A stretch of DNA of 64,000 nt from a candidate division CSSED10-310 bacterium (GCA_016927905.1 JAFGLW010000009.1:37646-101645), one strand, 5' to 3'. Shown: positions 27,434 to 37,122, counted from the stretch's first letter. Made by a program: numbers and translations. The notes: generated from the sequence alone by a model not told the origin.

Positions 27434-28404
27434 ACCGGATTGAACTGTCGATCGTCATCCCGTTTTTCAATGAAGAGGAAAACATCACAGGCGTATACGG
27501 GACGTTGAAAGACGCCCTGAAATCCGTCAACAGGACCCATGAAATAATCGCCGTGGATGACGGCAGCCAGGATCGATCCTTTGATATCCTGTCGTCCCTG
27601 GCCGCTTCCGATCCGTGTCTGCGGGTTATCAAACTCCGGCGGAATTTCGGCCAGACACCCGCACTGGCCGCCGGGTTCGATGCCGCCCGGGGAGATAAAA
27701 TCATCACCATGGACGGTGACGGCCAGAACGATCCGCACGATATCCCCGATATGCTTGCCAAACTGGACGAGGGATACGATCTGGTCAGCGGCTGGCGGAA
27801 GGACCGCAAGGACTCGTTTCTGTCCCGGCGGATCCCCTCGATTCTGGCGAACAAACTGATTCAGCGGGTGACCCGGGTTCCGATCAACGATCTGGGGTGC
27901 AGCCTGAAAGTCTATCGCCGGGACATCATCCGCGACATCCAGCTCTACGGAGAGCTGCACCGGTTTCTGCCGGTTCTGGCGAAATGGGTGGGGGCGCGGA
28001 TCGGGGAGATTCCGGTCGGGCATCATCCCCGAAGGTTCGGCAGGAGCAAATACGGGATCTCCCGCACCATCCGGGTGCTTCTGGATCTGATCACGGTGAA
28101 ATTTTTGATGAGTTACTCCACCAGCCCCATCCAGATCTTCGGTGCGACCGGGATCTGGTGCATTATTCTCAGCCTCATCAGCGGTATCGCCACCATATTG
28201 ATGCGGGTGATCACCATCGACGGCAATCCCATCCGGACCATGACCCGGAACCCGCTCCTGCTGGTCGCCGGGATTCTGGGAATCATCGGCATCCAGTTTA
28301 TCGTGATGGGACTGCTGGGTGAAATCAACATCCGGACCTATTATGAATCCCAGAAGAAACCCATCTATATTGTTGGGGAGACTCGGAATTTTGACTCTGA
28401 CTGA
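27430..28404 (+). CDS. Family 2 glycosyltransferase, dolichyl/polyprenyl-phosphate sugar synthase type
   Basis: 324 residues. GT2 domain with IELSIVIPFFNEEENI, IIAVDDGSQDRSFDIL, LRRNFGQTPALAAGFDAARGDKIITMDGDGQNDP (DGDGQ nucleotide-metal motif) and SKYGISRTIRVLLDL, followed by two membrane spans. This is the layout of DPM1/GtrB/ArnC enzymes that transfer a sugar from a nucleotide to a polyprenyl phosphate. Such lipid-linked sugars are the donors of GT-C enzymes; the next gene encodes a GT-C-like protein and overlaps it, so the two likely form donor synthase plus transferase. Confidence 0.92.
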   Translation: MNRIELSIVIPFFNEEENITGVYGTLKDALKSVNRTHEIIAVDDGSQDRSFDILSSLAASDPCLRVIKLRRNFGQTPALAAGFDAARGDKIITMDGDGQNDPHDIPDMLAKLDEGYDLVSGWRKDRKDSFLSRRIPSILANKLIQRVTRVPINDLGCSLKVYRRDIIRDIQLYGELHRFLPVLAKWVGARIGEIPVGHHPRRFGRSKYGISRTIRVLLDLITVKFLMSYSTSPIQIFGATGIWCIILSLISGIATILMRVITIDGNPIRTMTRNPLLLVAGILGIIGIQFIVMGLLGEINIRTYYESQKKPIYIVGETRNFDSD

Positions 28405-30226
28405 GTTCTCCAGGACGCATATCAGGTGGTTGGGACTGATCGCTGCCTTCCCGCTGCTGGGTGCGGCATGGATGGTGGATCTGCCGGCAAAATGGGGCGG
28501 ATTCATCGGCGATTCGGGTGTCTATTATGCCATGGCGGACAGTCTGGCCCGGGACAGCGACCTGCTGTACACCCGGAGCGATCTGGTGCGGATCACCCGG
28601 GAATGGCCCGGCGGCCCGCAGGGCGTTCTACTCGCGGCAAATGAATCCCGGCCGGATCTCATTCATTATGCCAAACCGGCGCTGTATCCTCTCCTGACGG
28701 TTCCCCTGGTGATGCTGTTCAAGACCAACGGAATGCTCATTTTCAATGCATTGTGTTTTCTCGGGATCCTGTGGGTCGGGTTCCGCTCCTTTCCCGATGC
28801 GTCGGACCGCACGACCGATGCTGTCGTGTGGACGCTGGTGTTCTGGGGTTTGACCGCGGTGACGCCGTATGTTTTCACCCTGACGCCGGATCTGTTCAAC
28901 TGTGCCGCCGTCATGGCGGGACTCTATCCGTGGCTGTTGTGGCAGCGGCAGCCGGCGGAGAACCGGAAAATCGGGCTGCTCGCGGCATCCGTCGCCATTC
29001 TCGGACTGGCCGCCGCTGCGCGGCCACCCAACGCGTTGTTCATTATTTTGCCGTTGTGGCCGGTGGCGGAAAATGCCGTTTCACAAATCCGATCCAGACG
29101 AAGCAAACCGGCGCTCCGGAACGTTGCGGTCATGGCGGCCCTGGTGCTGGCGTTCGCCGCCGGGGCGGCGCTGGTTTTATGGCTGAACCGAGACCTGACC
29201 GGCCAGGCGTTCGCGTACGGCGGAGCCCGAAAGCGGATTGTGGGTCATTTCCCGTTCGAAACACCGGATTTCACATTTATGAACACCGGCGAGGAAATAT
29301 CGACCCGATCCACTCAGTTCGTTTTTCACTGGTCGACCCTGTGGTTGAATCTCCGGTATTTCCTTGTCGGCAGGTTTGCCGGGTTGATACCTTATTTTCT
29401 GCCGGCAGCCGTATCCTGCCTGCTTGCGGTTCCTCTGGGTACCCGACGGGCGGAATCCGGAACGTCGAACGGTCGTTTGTCGGCCGGGCTGCTGTGCGGC
29501 CTTCTCGTTCTGTTTCATCTGGTCTATATCCCATCCAACTACCATGGCGGCAGTTGCGCCGTCGGGAATCGGTATCTGATTTCCTATCTGCCGGCCTTCT
29601 TTCTCCTGTTGCGCCGGCCACCGGGACGCAGACTCATCCTGGCCGTCGCGGCCGTTGCCGCGCTTCTGTCCGGTCCGCTTGCTCTGAATCCGATCGACGC
29701 GATGGCCCGGTATCCGGACGCAGGCAAACGGCCGGTGCTGAACCGGTTCCCGCCGGAAATCACCCTGCTCAATTCCTGGCCGGTCGACGATCTCCGGCAC
29801 GTGCGTGTGCCGTTCCAGGGATACTTCGCCTATTTCGCCGATGACAATCAGTGGGGAAAGGAACTTGACGGATTCTGGGTCAAGGGAGATTCCCGGGCTT
29901 CACTCGTATTGAGATGCTGGGAACCGGTTGCAGCCTTCCAGGTCCATATTGCCAACGGCGGCGCACCCAACCGGCTGCATGTTCGGATCGGCAAGGACCG
30001 GTTCAATTTCAAGGCGCAGCCGGGAGAACGGTTTCAAATCGACGCGGACCCCGGACCAGCGACTCTGTTTTTCAACCTTGGATTTACCGATCGCCCCTCC
30101 CGGCCGTCCTACTGCTATCCGGTCAGCATCTCCACAACCGATGGATTCATCCCCAAATTCACCGAACCGGGCAGTGAGGATCCGAGGTTTCTGGGATGTT
30201 TCATCCAAATCGGCCTGTCCTCTTGA
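28391..30226 (+). CDS. Polytopic GT-C-like membrane protein
   Basis: About 611 residues with some ten membrane spans and a C-terminal soluble beta-rich region. The first loop carries FIGDSGVYYAMADSLARDSD, an acidic site at the usual GT-C position. I prefer TTG 28391, which has GGGGAGA nine bases upstream and overlaps the preceding stop by 14 bases; ATG 28343 or GTG 28319 would add an overlap of 60-90 bases. Paired with the polyprenyl-phosphate glycosyltransferase just upstream. No closer family recognised. Confidence 0.76.
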   Translation: MTLTEFSRTHIRWLGLIAAFPLLGAAWMVDLPAKWGGFIGDSGVYYAMADSLARDSDLLYTRSDLVRITREWPGGPQGVLLAANESRPDLIHYAKPALYPLLTVPLVMLFKTNGMLIFNALCFLGILWVGFRSFPDASDRTTDAVVWTLVFWGLTAVTPYVFTLTPDLFNCAAVMAGLYPWLLWQRQPAENRKIGLLAASVAILGLAAAARPPNALFIILPLWPVAENAVSQIRSRRSKPALRNVAVMAALVLAFAAGAALVLWLNRDLTGQAFAYGGARKRIVGHFPFETPDFTFMNTGEEISTRSTQFVFHWSTLWLNLRYFLVGRFAGLIPYFLPAAVSCLLAVPLGTRRAESGTSNGRLSAGLLCGLLVLFHLVYIPSNYHGGSCAVGNRYLISYLPAFFLLLRRPPGRRLILAVAAVAALLSGPLALNPIDAMARYPDAGKRPVLNRFPPEITLLNSWPVDDLRHVRVPFQGYFAYFADDNQWGKELDGFWVKGDSRASLVLRCWEPVAAFQVHIANGGAPNRLHVRIGKDRFNFKAQPGERFQIDADPGPATLFFNLGFTDRPSRPSYCYPVSISTTDGFIPKFTEPGSEDPRFLGCFIQIGLSS

Positions 30227-30250
30227 CTTAATGCCTTTATCCAATAAGAT
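30223..30250 (+). promoter_or_regulatory. Possible sigma70 promoter upstream of the cDPGS-like gene
   Basis: TTGACT at 30223-30228 and TAAGAT at 30245-30250 with a 16-base spacer, in the 109-base gap before the gene starting at 30336. Four of six -10 positions match. Confidence 0.4.
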
Positions 30251-30335
30251 GTTTTGCCGGTATTCCTCCTCCCGGGGGAAAAGTACCGTCTCACGAGCTG
30301 GTTTTAAATAAGGTTTGACGACGAATGGAGGTTGT

Positions 30336-31664
30336 ATGAAACGGCGTAAGGTTGTTATTTTGGGAGCGGCAGGACGGGATTTTCACAATTTCAACTGCTT
30401 CTTCAGAGATAACGAAGATTATGAGGTTGTTGCATTCACGGCCACCCAGATTCCCGATATCGAGGGTCGGGCATATCCGCCCGGGCTGGCCGGTAAACTC
30501 TATCCGAACGGGATCCCCATCGAATCGGAAGGTGATCTGCCGGAGCTGATCCGGAAGCACGGGATCGAACTGGCCGTGTTTGCGTATTCAGATGTCAGTT
30601 ACGAATACCTGATGCATCGCGCCGCCCTGGTGAACGCATGCGGAGCGGATTTTCACCTTCAGGGCGCACGCAACACCCAGGTGAAATCCTCCAGACCGCT
30701 GATATCCATCTGCGCCACCCGGACCGGATGCGGCAAGAGCCAGACGACGCGCGCCGTATCCGACATTCTCCGGAAAAAGGGTCTGAAGGTTGTGGCCATC
30801 CGCCATCCGATGCCCTATGGAGATCTCATCAAACAAAAGGTTCAGCGGTTTGCAGCCATCGGAGATCTGGAGCGGCATGCCTGTACCATCGAGGAGATGG
30901 AGGAATACGAGCCCCATATCAACAACGGAGTGATCGTTTACGCCGGTGTGGATTACGAAGCGATTCTCCGCGAGGCGGAAAAGGAGGCCGATATCATTCT
31001 CTGGGACGGCGGCAACAACGATATATCCTTCTATCAGACCGATCTGTATATCACCGTTGCGGATCCGCATCGTGCCGGTCACGAAATCCGGTACTATCCC
31101 GGCGAAACGAATATTCTCCTGGCGGATGTGGTGTTGATCAACAAGGTTGACACCGCCAGACCGGACGACATCGAAACCGTCCGCAATAACATAACCAGGC
31201 TGAATCCAGATGCGGAGATCATCGAGACATCCTCCCCGATCTCCGTCGAGAATCCGGACATCATCCGGGGCAAGAATGTGCTGGTGATCGAGGACGGCCC
31301 AACCCTGACTCACGGCGGCATGAAATTCGGCGCGGGCGTGGTGGCTGCGAAGCAGTTCGGTGCGGCATCGCTGGTCGATCCCCGTCCCCATACCGTGGCG
31401 TCCATCACCCGGACTTACGAAAAATATCCCGGGATCGGAACGCTGCTTCCGGCCATGGGATACGGCGACGGACAGGTCAAGGATCTGGAAGAAACGATTT
31501 CCCGGGTACCCTGCGATGCGGTGGTGATCGGAACACCCATCGATCTTCGGCGCATCATCGAAATCCGCCAGCCGTCCACCCGGGTACGATATGATCTCGG
31601 GCCGGAAGGAATGGCGGCTCTGGAACGGATCATCGAGCCGTTTTTGGTGAGCAGAGGATTGTAA
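30336..31664 (+). CDS. Cyclic 2,3-diphosphoglycerate synthetase-like P-loop protein
   Basis: 442 residues. N-terminal Rossmann-like domain (VVILGAAGRDFHNFN), then a P-loop SICATRTGCGKSQTT at about 124-138, ILWDGGNNDISFY, VVLINKVD (G4-like), and a conserved end VVIGTPIDLRRIIEIRQPSTRVRYDL. The whole protein matches the cyclic 2,3-DPG synthetase family first described in methanogens; most bacterial members have no proven substrate. GGAGG precedes the ATG. The carbamate kinase gene follows after one base, so the pair is an operon and both may act on phosphorylated carboxylates or carbamate. Confidence 0.85.
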   Translation: MKRRKVVILGAAGRDFHNFNCFFRDNEDYEVVAFTATQIPDIEGRAYPPGLAGKLYPNGIPIESEGDLPELIRKHGIELAVFAYSDVSYEYLMHRAALVNACGADFHLQGARNTQVKSSRPLISICATRTGCGKSQTTRAVSDILRKKGLKVVAIRHPMPYGDLIKQKVQRFAAIGDLERHACTIEEMEEYEPHINNGVIVYAGVDYEAILREAEKEADIILWDGGNNDISFYQTDLYITVADPHRAGHEIRYYPGETNILLADVVLINKVDTARPDDIETVRNNITRLNPDAEIIETSSPISVENPDIIRGKNVLVIEDGPTLTHGGMKFGAGVVAAKQFGAASLVDPRPHTVASITRTYEKYPGIGTLLPAMGYGDGQVKDLEETISRVPCDAVVIGTPIDLRRIIEIRQPSTRVRYDLGPEGMAALERIIEPFLVSRGL

Positions 31665-31665
31665 T

Positions 31666-32625
31666 ATGTCGCTGGAGTTTACCCCGCCGCGGATCGTGGT
31701 GATCGCCATCGGCGGGAACGCCCTTGTTCAGAAGGGTCAGCGGGGAACCATTACCGAGCAGTTCGCCAACACCCGCAGGATGCTCAAAGGCATCATCGAG
31801 GCGATCAAGGCGGGATTCATGCCGGTCATCATTCACGGCAACGGTCCGCAGGTCGGCGACGCCCTCATCCGGGTCGAAACGGCCCTGGACAGGGTTCCGG
31901 AGGTTCCTCTCGGGGTTCTGGTCGCCGATACAGAGGGCAGTCTGGGGTACATGATCGCCCAGTCGCTGACCAACACCCTGCGCCGGGAGGGCATGTCGCT
32001 CCCCGTCACATCGGTGCTCACCCAGGTTGTCGTCGACCGGAACGACCCCGCCCTGGCCCGGCCGTCTAAACCCATCGGCCCGTTCTATACGAAACAGGAG
32101 GCTCAGAGGCAGGCCAGACTGCGGAACTGGACGGTATCGGAAGATGCAGGGAGAGGATGGCGCCGGTTGGTGCCGTCACCCAGACCCCTGGAAATCGTGG
32201 AGCGGGATACGATCCGTCTCCTGATCCAGCACGGTGTGATCGTCATCGCTGCGGGAGGCGGAGGCGTGCCGGTGTACGTGGAGGACGACGGGACGCTGGA
32301 AGGGATCGATGCCGTGATCGACAAGGATCTTTCCGCTTCCGTCCTGGGCCGGGATATCGGAGCGCAGTGGCTGGCAATCTTGATGTCGGAGACGCAGGTT
32401 GCTATAAATTACCAAAAGCCGAATCAGGAATTCCTGGGGGAGATCCGTATTCGGGATGCCGGGGCGTTGCTCGAAGCCGGTCAATTTGCCGAAGGCAGCA
32501 TGGCTCCCAAAATCAGAGCTGCGATTCAGTTTCTGGAGTGGGGGGGAGAAAAAGTGTTCATCACCGATACCAACCACCTGCTGGAAGCCTTCAGGGATGA
32601 AGCGGGAACCCGCATCGTGCCGTAA
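31666..32625 (+). CDS. arcC: Carbamate kinase
   Basis: Interconverts carbamoyl phosphate + ADP and carbamate + ATP. 319 residues, amino-acid-kinase fold with VIAIGGNALVQKGQRGT at the start, IIHGNGPQVGD, and IVIAAGGGGVPVYVEDDG...IDAVIDKDLSASVLG, the classic carbamate kinase blocks. AGAGGA precedes the ATG. No arginine deiminase or ornithine carbamoyltransferase gene is next to it, so it does not sit in an ADI operon; its partner here is the cDPGS-like protein. Confidence 0.95.
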   Translation: MSLEFTPPRIVVIAIGGNALVQKGQRGTITEQFANTRRMLKGIIEAIKAGFMPVIIHGNGPQVGDALIRVETALDRVPEVPLGVLVADTEGSLGYMIAQSLTNTLRREGMSLPVTSVLTQVVVDRNDPALARPSKPIGPFYTKQEAQRQARLRNWTVSEDAGRGWRRLVPSPRPLEIVERDTIRLLIQHGVIVIAAGGGGVPVYVEDDGTLEGIDAVIDKDLSASVLGRDIGAQWLAILMSETQVAINYQKPNQEFLGEIRIRDAGALLEAGQFAEGSMAPKIRAAIQFLEWGGEKVFITDTNHLLEAFRDEAGTRIVP

Positions 32626-32636
32626 AGGGGAGAGAG

Positions 32637-32876
32637 ATGGGACGGTCACTGAAAAAACGGAAATTATCCAAAGTGAAACGGATCAAGGTTTCACGACCGG
32701 TCGCCGATACTAAAAAATCCAAGAAAAAGACCATGAAGAAATGGGAATGGTGGCTGATCGGCCTGGCATTCGTATTTGCCTTTGTATGGTTGATATTCCT
32801 GGGCAAATCCGGATCGCTGTCTCCGGATCTGGATACGGCGAAACCCACTCAATCAGCAACACCGGCAGCACCTTGA
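32637..32876 (+). CDS. Small basic single-span membrane protein
   Basis: 79 residues. Residues 1-35 are strongly basic (many Lys/Arg), residues about 37-55 form one hydrophobic span (WWLIGLAFVFAFVWLIFLG), and the tail is short and Ser/Pro/Thr-rich. GGGGAGAGAG lies just before ATG 32637, and the gene starts 11 bases after arcC, so it is probably expressed with it. I recognise no family. Confidence 0.7.
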   Translation: MGRSLKKRKLSKVKRIKVSRPVADTKKSKKKTMKKWEWWLIGLAFVFAFVWLIFLGKSGSLSPDLDTAKPTQSATPAAP

Positions 32877-32897
32877 TCCCAAAAGGAACCCCATAAG

Positions 32898-33428
32898 ATG
32901 GAAATAACGGTGAAGGATGTCGTCATCACTCTGGTGAAAGGTGATATAACCGATCTGGCAGTGGATGCAATCGTCAATCCGGCCAATTCGGATCTGATTC
33001 TGGGCGGCGGCGTGGCCGGAGCCGTCCGGCGCAGGGGTGGCCCTTCCATTCAGGAGGAGTGCAGCGCCATCGGGAACACACCGGTGGGCACGGCCGTGAT
33101 CACCGGCGCTGGTGACCTGCCGGCGAAGCATGTGATCCATGCCGTGGGACCGGTGATGGGGAGTGGTGATGAGAACCGGAAACTGGCCGATGCCGTGCGG
33201 AACGCGCTGGAAATCGCCGAAGCAAATAACGTCCGATCCATCGCATTTCCCGCCATCAGCACCGGGATATTCGGATTTCCGGGACCCCAATGCGCCAGGA
33301 TCCTGTTTTCAACCGTGATCGCCTATCTGAAAAGCGGCAGCAGATTCGACCGGATAATCTTTTGTCTGTTCGACAACGACATGTATTCGATATTCGAGAC
33401 GGAAGCGAGCCGGCTGGCTGAGGAGTAG
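32898..33428 (+). CDS. Macro-domain protein (O-acetyl-ADP-ribose/ADP-ribose-binding)
   Basis: 176 residues made of one macro domain: VVITLVKGDITDLAVDAIVNPANSDLILGGGVAGAVRRRGG, then GTAVITGAGDLPAKHVIHAVGP and AFPAISTGIFGFP, all standard. Members remove ADP-ribose from proteins or deacetylate O-acetyl-ADP-ribose. AAAGGA precedes the ATG. It is at the 3' end of the cDPGS-arcC cluster, and its TAG is followed directly by the frame of a GT-C protein. Confidence 0.92.
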   Translation: MEITVKDVVITLVKGDITDLAVDAIVNPANSDLILGGGVAGAVRRRGGPSIQEECSAIGNTPVGTAVITGAGDLPAKHVIHAVGPVMGSGDENRKLADAVRNALEIAEANNVRSIAFPAISTGIFGFPGPQCARILFSTVIAYLKSGSRFDRIIFCLFDNDMYSIFETEASRLAEE

Positions 33429-33500
33429 CCCATCGATTCCACATCACTGCCCAGGTCAGGTCTTTGCCTGATTCTTCTCGGAATTCTGGCAATCGCCGTC

Positions 33501-35549
33501 ATGCGGCCGCTGCCCCTGCATATCGCAACCCATCTTCCGGCATTCACGCATCCGGACGGGAATCCCGTTCCGGGCGACCCGTTCATGTTCTGCTGGAACC
33601 TTTGGTGGGTGAAAGGCTGGATTTCCGCCCGTCACGACCTTCTGTTCACCCGTCATCTGTTTCATCCGTTCGGCATCGGATTGGTTTATCATACGCTGTC
33701 GCCGTTGAACGGCGTCCTGGCAGCGCCGTTTTGGAATGACCTGGGCCCGGTGGCCAGCCACAACCTGCTGCTCATGTTTCATTCCCTGCTGACCGCGGTC
33801 GGGACTTTTTTCCTGGCCAGAGTGGTCGGCGCGGGGCGGATGGAAAGTTTTCTGGCGGGAGAAATCGCGGTGATGTGGCCGGCGCGTATCAGCCATGTCC
33901 CGGTGCACCTGAACATCGCCGGCACCGGCTGGATTCCGCTGGCGCTCCTGGCCCTGATACTGGCTCTGCGGCGCTCAGGGCCCGGAATCCTGGCGGCCGC
34001 CAGCATCTCGATCGCAGCGGTGGCATTGACCGACTGGCACCACCTGGTTTCCCTGTTGTGTATCACATGGGTGACGCTGGTCGATTCAGACGGAAAAAAC
34101 CTCAAACGGAACCTGGCCATCCTGGGCACGGCCTGGTTGATTGCGGTTGCCTGTCTTTCGCCCATCATCCTGGGGATGCTTCGAAATCCATGCGGGATTG
34201 CCGTCCGGTCCCTGAAGGAAAAATCCGGATTCAGCGTGGCGCCGGAATCGCTGATTACACCGCCGCCCGGATACCTCCTCAGCCGGGCCGCCGGTCTGCC
34301 TGCCGGACCGGTATACCCCGAATCGGCAATCGAGACGACCGGTTATCTCGGTGTTGTCCCGCTGGCTCTCCTGATCGGCGGGCTGATTGCCGGAGGACGG
34401 CGGTCCCGGCTGTTCATGCTGGCGGCAGTCTTGCTGATGTTGTTTGCCCTGGGTCCGGAGATTCGGATCGGGAGAACCGGAATCCCGCTGCCCGGCCGCC
34501 TGATTCATGTTTTGCCCGGGCTGGAATTCAGCCGCACCCCCGGACGGTTCATGGTGACCGCCGGGATCTGCCTGGCTGTCGGAGCAGCGGTGATGATTTC
34601 CCGGACACGATTCCGGCCGGGATGGCGGAACGGTTTGGTCCCGATCCTGGGCGGATTGTGTTTGGTCGATCTGCTGCCCCCGCCGCTGCCGCTTGTCGAA
34701 GCGGTCATCCCCGGGATTTACCGAAATCTCCCCGTCACCTCCGCGGACCGGCCGGCGGTTCTGGATATTCCATGTTCCTGGACCATCCGGGAATACCAGT
34801 ATTTTCAGACACGGCACACCCGGCCGATTTCAACGGGATTTGTATCTCGGATTCCGGAACGGGTGTTTCAACGGATGGACGAACTGCCCCTTTTCAAGGA
34901 TCTGGCCGATCCCGACCGGGCGGCGGATATCCTGGCTTCGGCAGACCCGGGGAAACTGTGCGACCTGGCATCGATTCTACGGGCGGGCATGGTGGTCGTC
35001 CACCGCAACCTGATGTCCGATCCCGCCGGATTCAATGCCCGGGACCTGGCCGCCCGATGGAATGCAGAGATTTGGCGCGATGACGGGAACCGTCTGATCC
35101 TGGTTCTGAACGATACCGCTCCTCGGAAGGACAGCCCCCCGCGGGCGTACTTCATCCGGAACTGGGCTCCTGCGGAAACGTGGGAACGCATTGCCTTTCC
35201 GGTGAGATGGGCACTGGGAAAAGAGGCTTCGGCGGTGCTCTTCGTTCCGGAAAACACCCGGGTGCTGAACCTGTCTTTCCAAATTTTCCCCGCACCCCAG
35301 CGGGACGGGGACGCCCAGGCGATGACGTTGCGTTTCAACGGGCGGGAGGCCATGAAAGTGACGCTATTGCCGGAAAACCGGTGGAGCGGATATGCCTGTG
35401 AGTTGACCGGTCCGTTCGATCCGGAAGGTAACCGGCTGGATTTTGAGTTCAGATCGGCCACGCCTCCCCGAAAGTTGCGCGGTTCGGTTTCGGAAGATAC
35501 CCGGCCTCTCTCCGCGGCGGTTGCCGGGATCCGGCTGGAAGCGGGATAG
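33501..35549 (+). CDS. Large polytopic GT-C-like membrane protein
   Basis: 682 residues from ATG 33501; about ten spans and a C-terminal soluble half. The first loop reads FTHPDGNPVPGDPFMFCWNLWWVKGW, a glycosyltransferase-type acidic loop. The open frame continues upstream to 33429 and would encode a hydrophobic first span (GLCLILLGILAIAV) that the family needs; GGAG before an ATC at 33432 is well placed, so the real start may be a rare codon there. Followed after five bases by the first of three radical SAM genes. Confidence 0.75.
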   Translation: MRPLPLHIATHLPAFTHPDGNPVPGDPFMFCWNLWWVKGWISARHDLLFTRHLFHPFGIGLVYHTLSPLNGVLAAPFWNDLGPVASHNLLLMFHSLLTAVGTFFLARVVGAGRMESFLAGEIAVMWPARISHVPVHLNIAGTGWIPLALLALILALRRSGPGILAAASISIAAVALTDWHHLVSLLCITWVTLVDSDGKNLKRNLAILGTAWLIAVACLSPIILGMLRNPCGIAVRSLKEKSGFSVAPESLITPPPGYLLSRAAGLPAGPVYPESAIETTGYLGVVPLALLIGGLIAGGRRSRLFMLAAVLLMLFALGPEIRIGRTGIPLPGRLIHVLPGLEFSRTPGRFMVTAGICLAVGAAVMISRTRFRPGWRNGLVPILGGLCLVDLLPPPLPLVEAVIPGIYRNLPVTSADRPAVLDIPCSWTIREYQYFQTRHTRPISTGFVSRIPERVFQRMDELPLFKDLADPDRAADILASADPGKLCDLASILRAGMVVVHRNLMSDPAGFNARDLAARWNAEIWRDDGNRLILVLNDTAPRKDSPPRAYFIRNWAPAETWERIAFPVRWALGKEASAVLFVPENTRVLNLSFQIFPAPQRDGDAQAMTLRFNGREAMKVTLLPENRWSGYACELTGPFDPEGNRLDFEFRSATPPRKLRGSVSEDTRPLSAAVAGIRLEAG

Positions 35550-35554
35550 GATCC

Positions 35555-37048
35555 ATGCGCATTCTGCTTATTTCCCCCTATTCGGATATCGCCTCGCTGG
35601 GAATGCGGATCATTGCCGCATCCGCCCGGGATGCCGGTCATCGAGTGTCCTGCGCATTCCTGCCCAATACACCCTCGGAAGAACGGAGGTTGAGCGATAC
35701 GGAGCACACTTATCCGGAACCGGTCCTGGAAATTCTGGGAGCGCTGGCCCGGGATGCCGATCTGGTGGGCGTCACCCTCATGACCAATTACCTGGCCAGA
35801 ACCCGGAAGATCTCCCGCGAAATCCGGAATCGATCGAATACGACGATCGTCTGGGGCGGCATCCATCCCACCATCCGCCCATCGGATGGGATGGAATATG
35901 CGGATTACTGCATCATCGGGGAAGGGGAACAGGCGTTTCTGGAGCTTCTGGATTGCCTGGAACATGCACGTGACTGCACCGGTATCCCAAACCTGGCCGG
36001 GTTCCGGAACGGCAGACTGTGGCTCAACCCCCCCCGCGATCTGATTCAGGACCTGGACGGCCTTCCCTTTCCGGATTACGGCCCAGGGGATCATTATATC
36101 TGGGACAGGGAATCCGGCGGGTTGGTTCCGATGTCCGGCCGGCTCCTGGAAAAACACCTGGCCCGAGGACCGATCTCCCTCATCCGGAATGAGGTAACCT
36201 ACCAGACCATCTCCACCCGGGGATGCCCCCACCGGTGCGCCTACTGCTGCAATGACGTCCTTCAAGCGCTCTACAGGGGACAGAAACACCTGAGAAGGCG
36301 GTCGGATGAGAATGTTCTCGAGGAGTTGAAATCGGTCCGGCAATCGTTTCCGTTCATCCGGGCGATCGGATTTTCGGACGACTCCTTTTTCGCGGCGACC
36401 GAAGAGCGGATCGAGGCGTTCGCCGCACGGTACAGGAGTGAAATCGGGCTGCCGTTCTTCTGCCTTGGAAGTCCGCTGACCATCACGTCCCGCAAGATGG
36501 AAGCCCTGCTCGATGCCGGGATGTACGGATTGCAGATGGGCGTTCAGAGCGGCAGTCCGCGCATCCAGAAAATATACAACCGACCGATATCCAACGAAAA
36601 GGTCCTGCAGGCGGTTGAACTGCTGCACCGGTACCGCCATCGCATGGTACCGCCCAGTTATGATTTCATCATCGACAGCCCCTGGGAAAATCCGGACGAC
36701 CTGAACGCCACCCTGGCTCTGATCCGGCGGTTTCCCCGTCCTTATCGACTGCAGCTTTTCTCACTGGTGATCTTTCCGGAGACGACGCTGTATCACCTTG
36801 CCGTCAAGGAGGGTTGGATGCAGGCAACCGAATCGACTGCGCCGGTGAAAGAGTATCATGAGCGAAAGGCGAGATATGTCAATCTGGTGCTCAGCGCTTA
36901 CCGGTATCCGGTGTGGAAACCTCTGCTGGATTTTCTGAGTCATCCCCGGATGGTGAGGTGGTTTGACCGGCCCCTGTTCAACCGGTTGTATGCCGTGGCT
37001 TATCGGGCCGGACGCTGGTTGAACCGCAGACTTTTCAAGAACCGATAA
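35555..37048 (+). CDS. B12-binding-domain radical SAM protein, tandem copy 1
   Basis: 497 residues. N-terminal cobalamin-binding-type Rossmann domain (ILLISPYSDIASLGMRI, VWGGIHPTIRP, IIGEGEQAF) and a radical SAM TIM barrel with C224-x3-C228-x2-C231 (RGCPHRCAYC). The C-terminal part holds the usual AdoMet and substrate helices. No D-x-H-x-x-G cobalamin-ligand motif is seen, as in many members of this class. It begins five bases after the GT-C gene. Reaction unknown; relatives include methylases of lipids, hopanoids and antibiotics. Confidence 0.9.
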   Translation: MRILLISPYSDIASLGMRIIAASARDAGHRVSCAFLPNTPSEERRLSDTEHTYPEPVLEILGALARDADLVGVTLMTNYLARTRKISREIRNRSNTTIVWGGIHPTIRPSDGMEYADYCIIGEGEQAFLELLDCLEHARDCTGIPNLAGFRNGRLWLNPPRDLIQDLDGLPFPDYGPGDHYIWDRESGGLVPMSGRLLEKHLARGPISLIRNEVTYQTISTRGCPHRCAYCCNDVLQALYRGQKHLRRRSDENVLEELKSVRQSFPFIRAIGFSDDSFFAATEERIEAFAARYRSEIGLPFFCLGSPLTITSRKMEALLDAGMYGLQMGVQSGSPRIQKIYNRPISNEKVLQAVELLHRYRHRMVPPSYDFIIDSPWENPDDLNATLALIRRFPRPYRLQLFSLVIFPETTLYHLAVKEGWMQATESTAPVKEYHERKARYVNLVLSAYRYPVWKPLLDFLSHPRMVRWFDRPLFNRLYAVAYRAGRWLNRRLFKNR

Positions 37049-37122
37049 GTTTTCTTAAAAGGCTGCAGGGACCTGAATCGGCGGCTTGGATAGCGTACCG
37101 GATTCTGCTAGGATCTGCTGCC

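Noticed and set aside
27340..28506. A 388-residue open frame on the minus strand
   Set aside because: It is antisense to the well-supported GT2 gene and has a biased composition (Asp/Gln/Pro-rich) and no domain, i.e. a shadow of G+C-rich coding sequence.
30588..31709. A 373-residue open frame on the minus strand
   Set aside because: Antisense to the cDPGS-like gene, which has complete motifs and a ribosome site.
34868..36640. A 590-residue open frame on the minus strand
   Set aside because: Antisense to the GT-C protein and first radical SAM gene, both with strong motifs on the plus strand.
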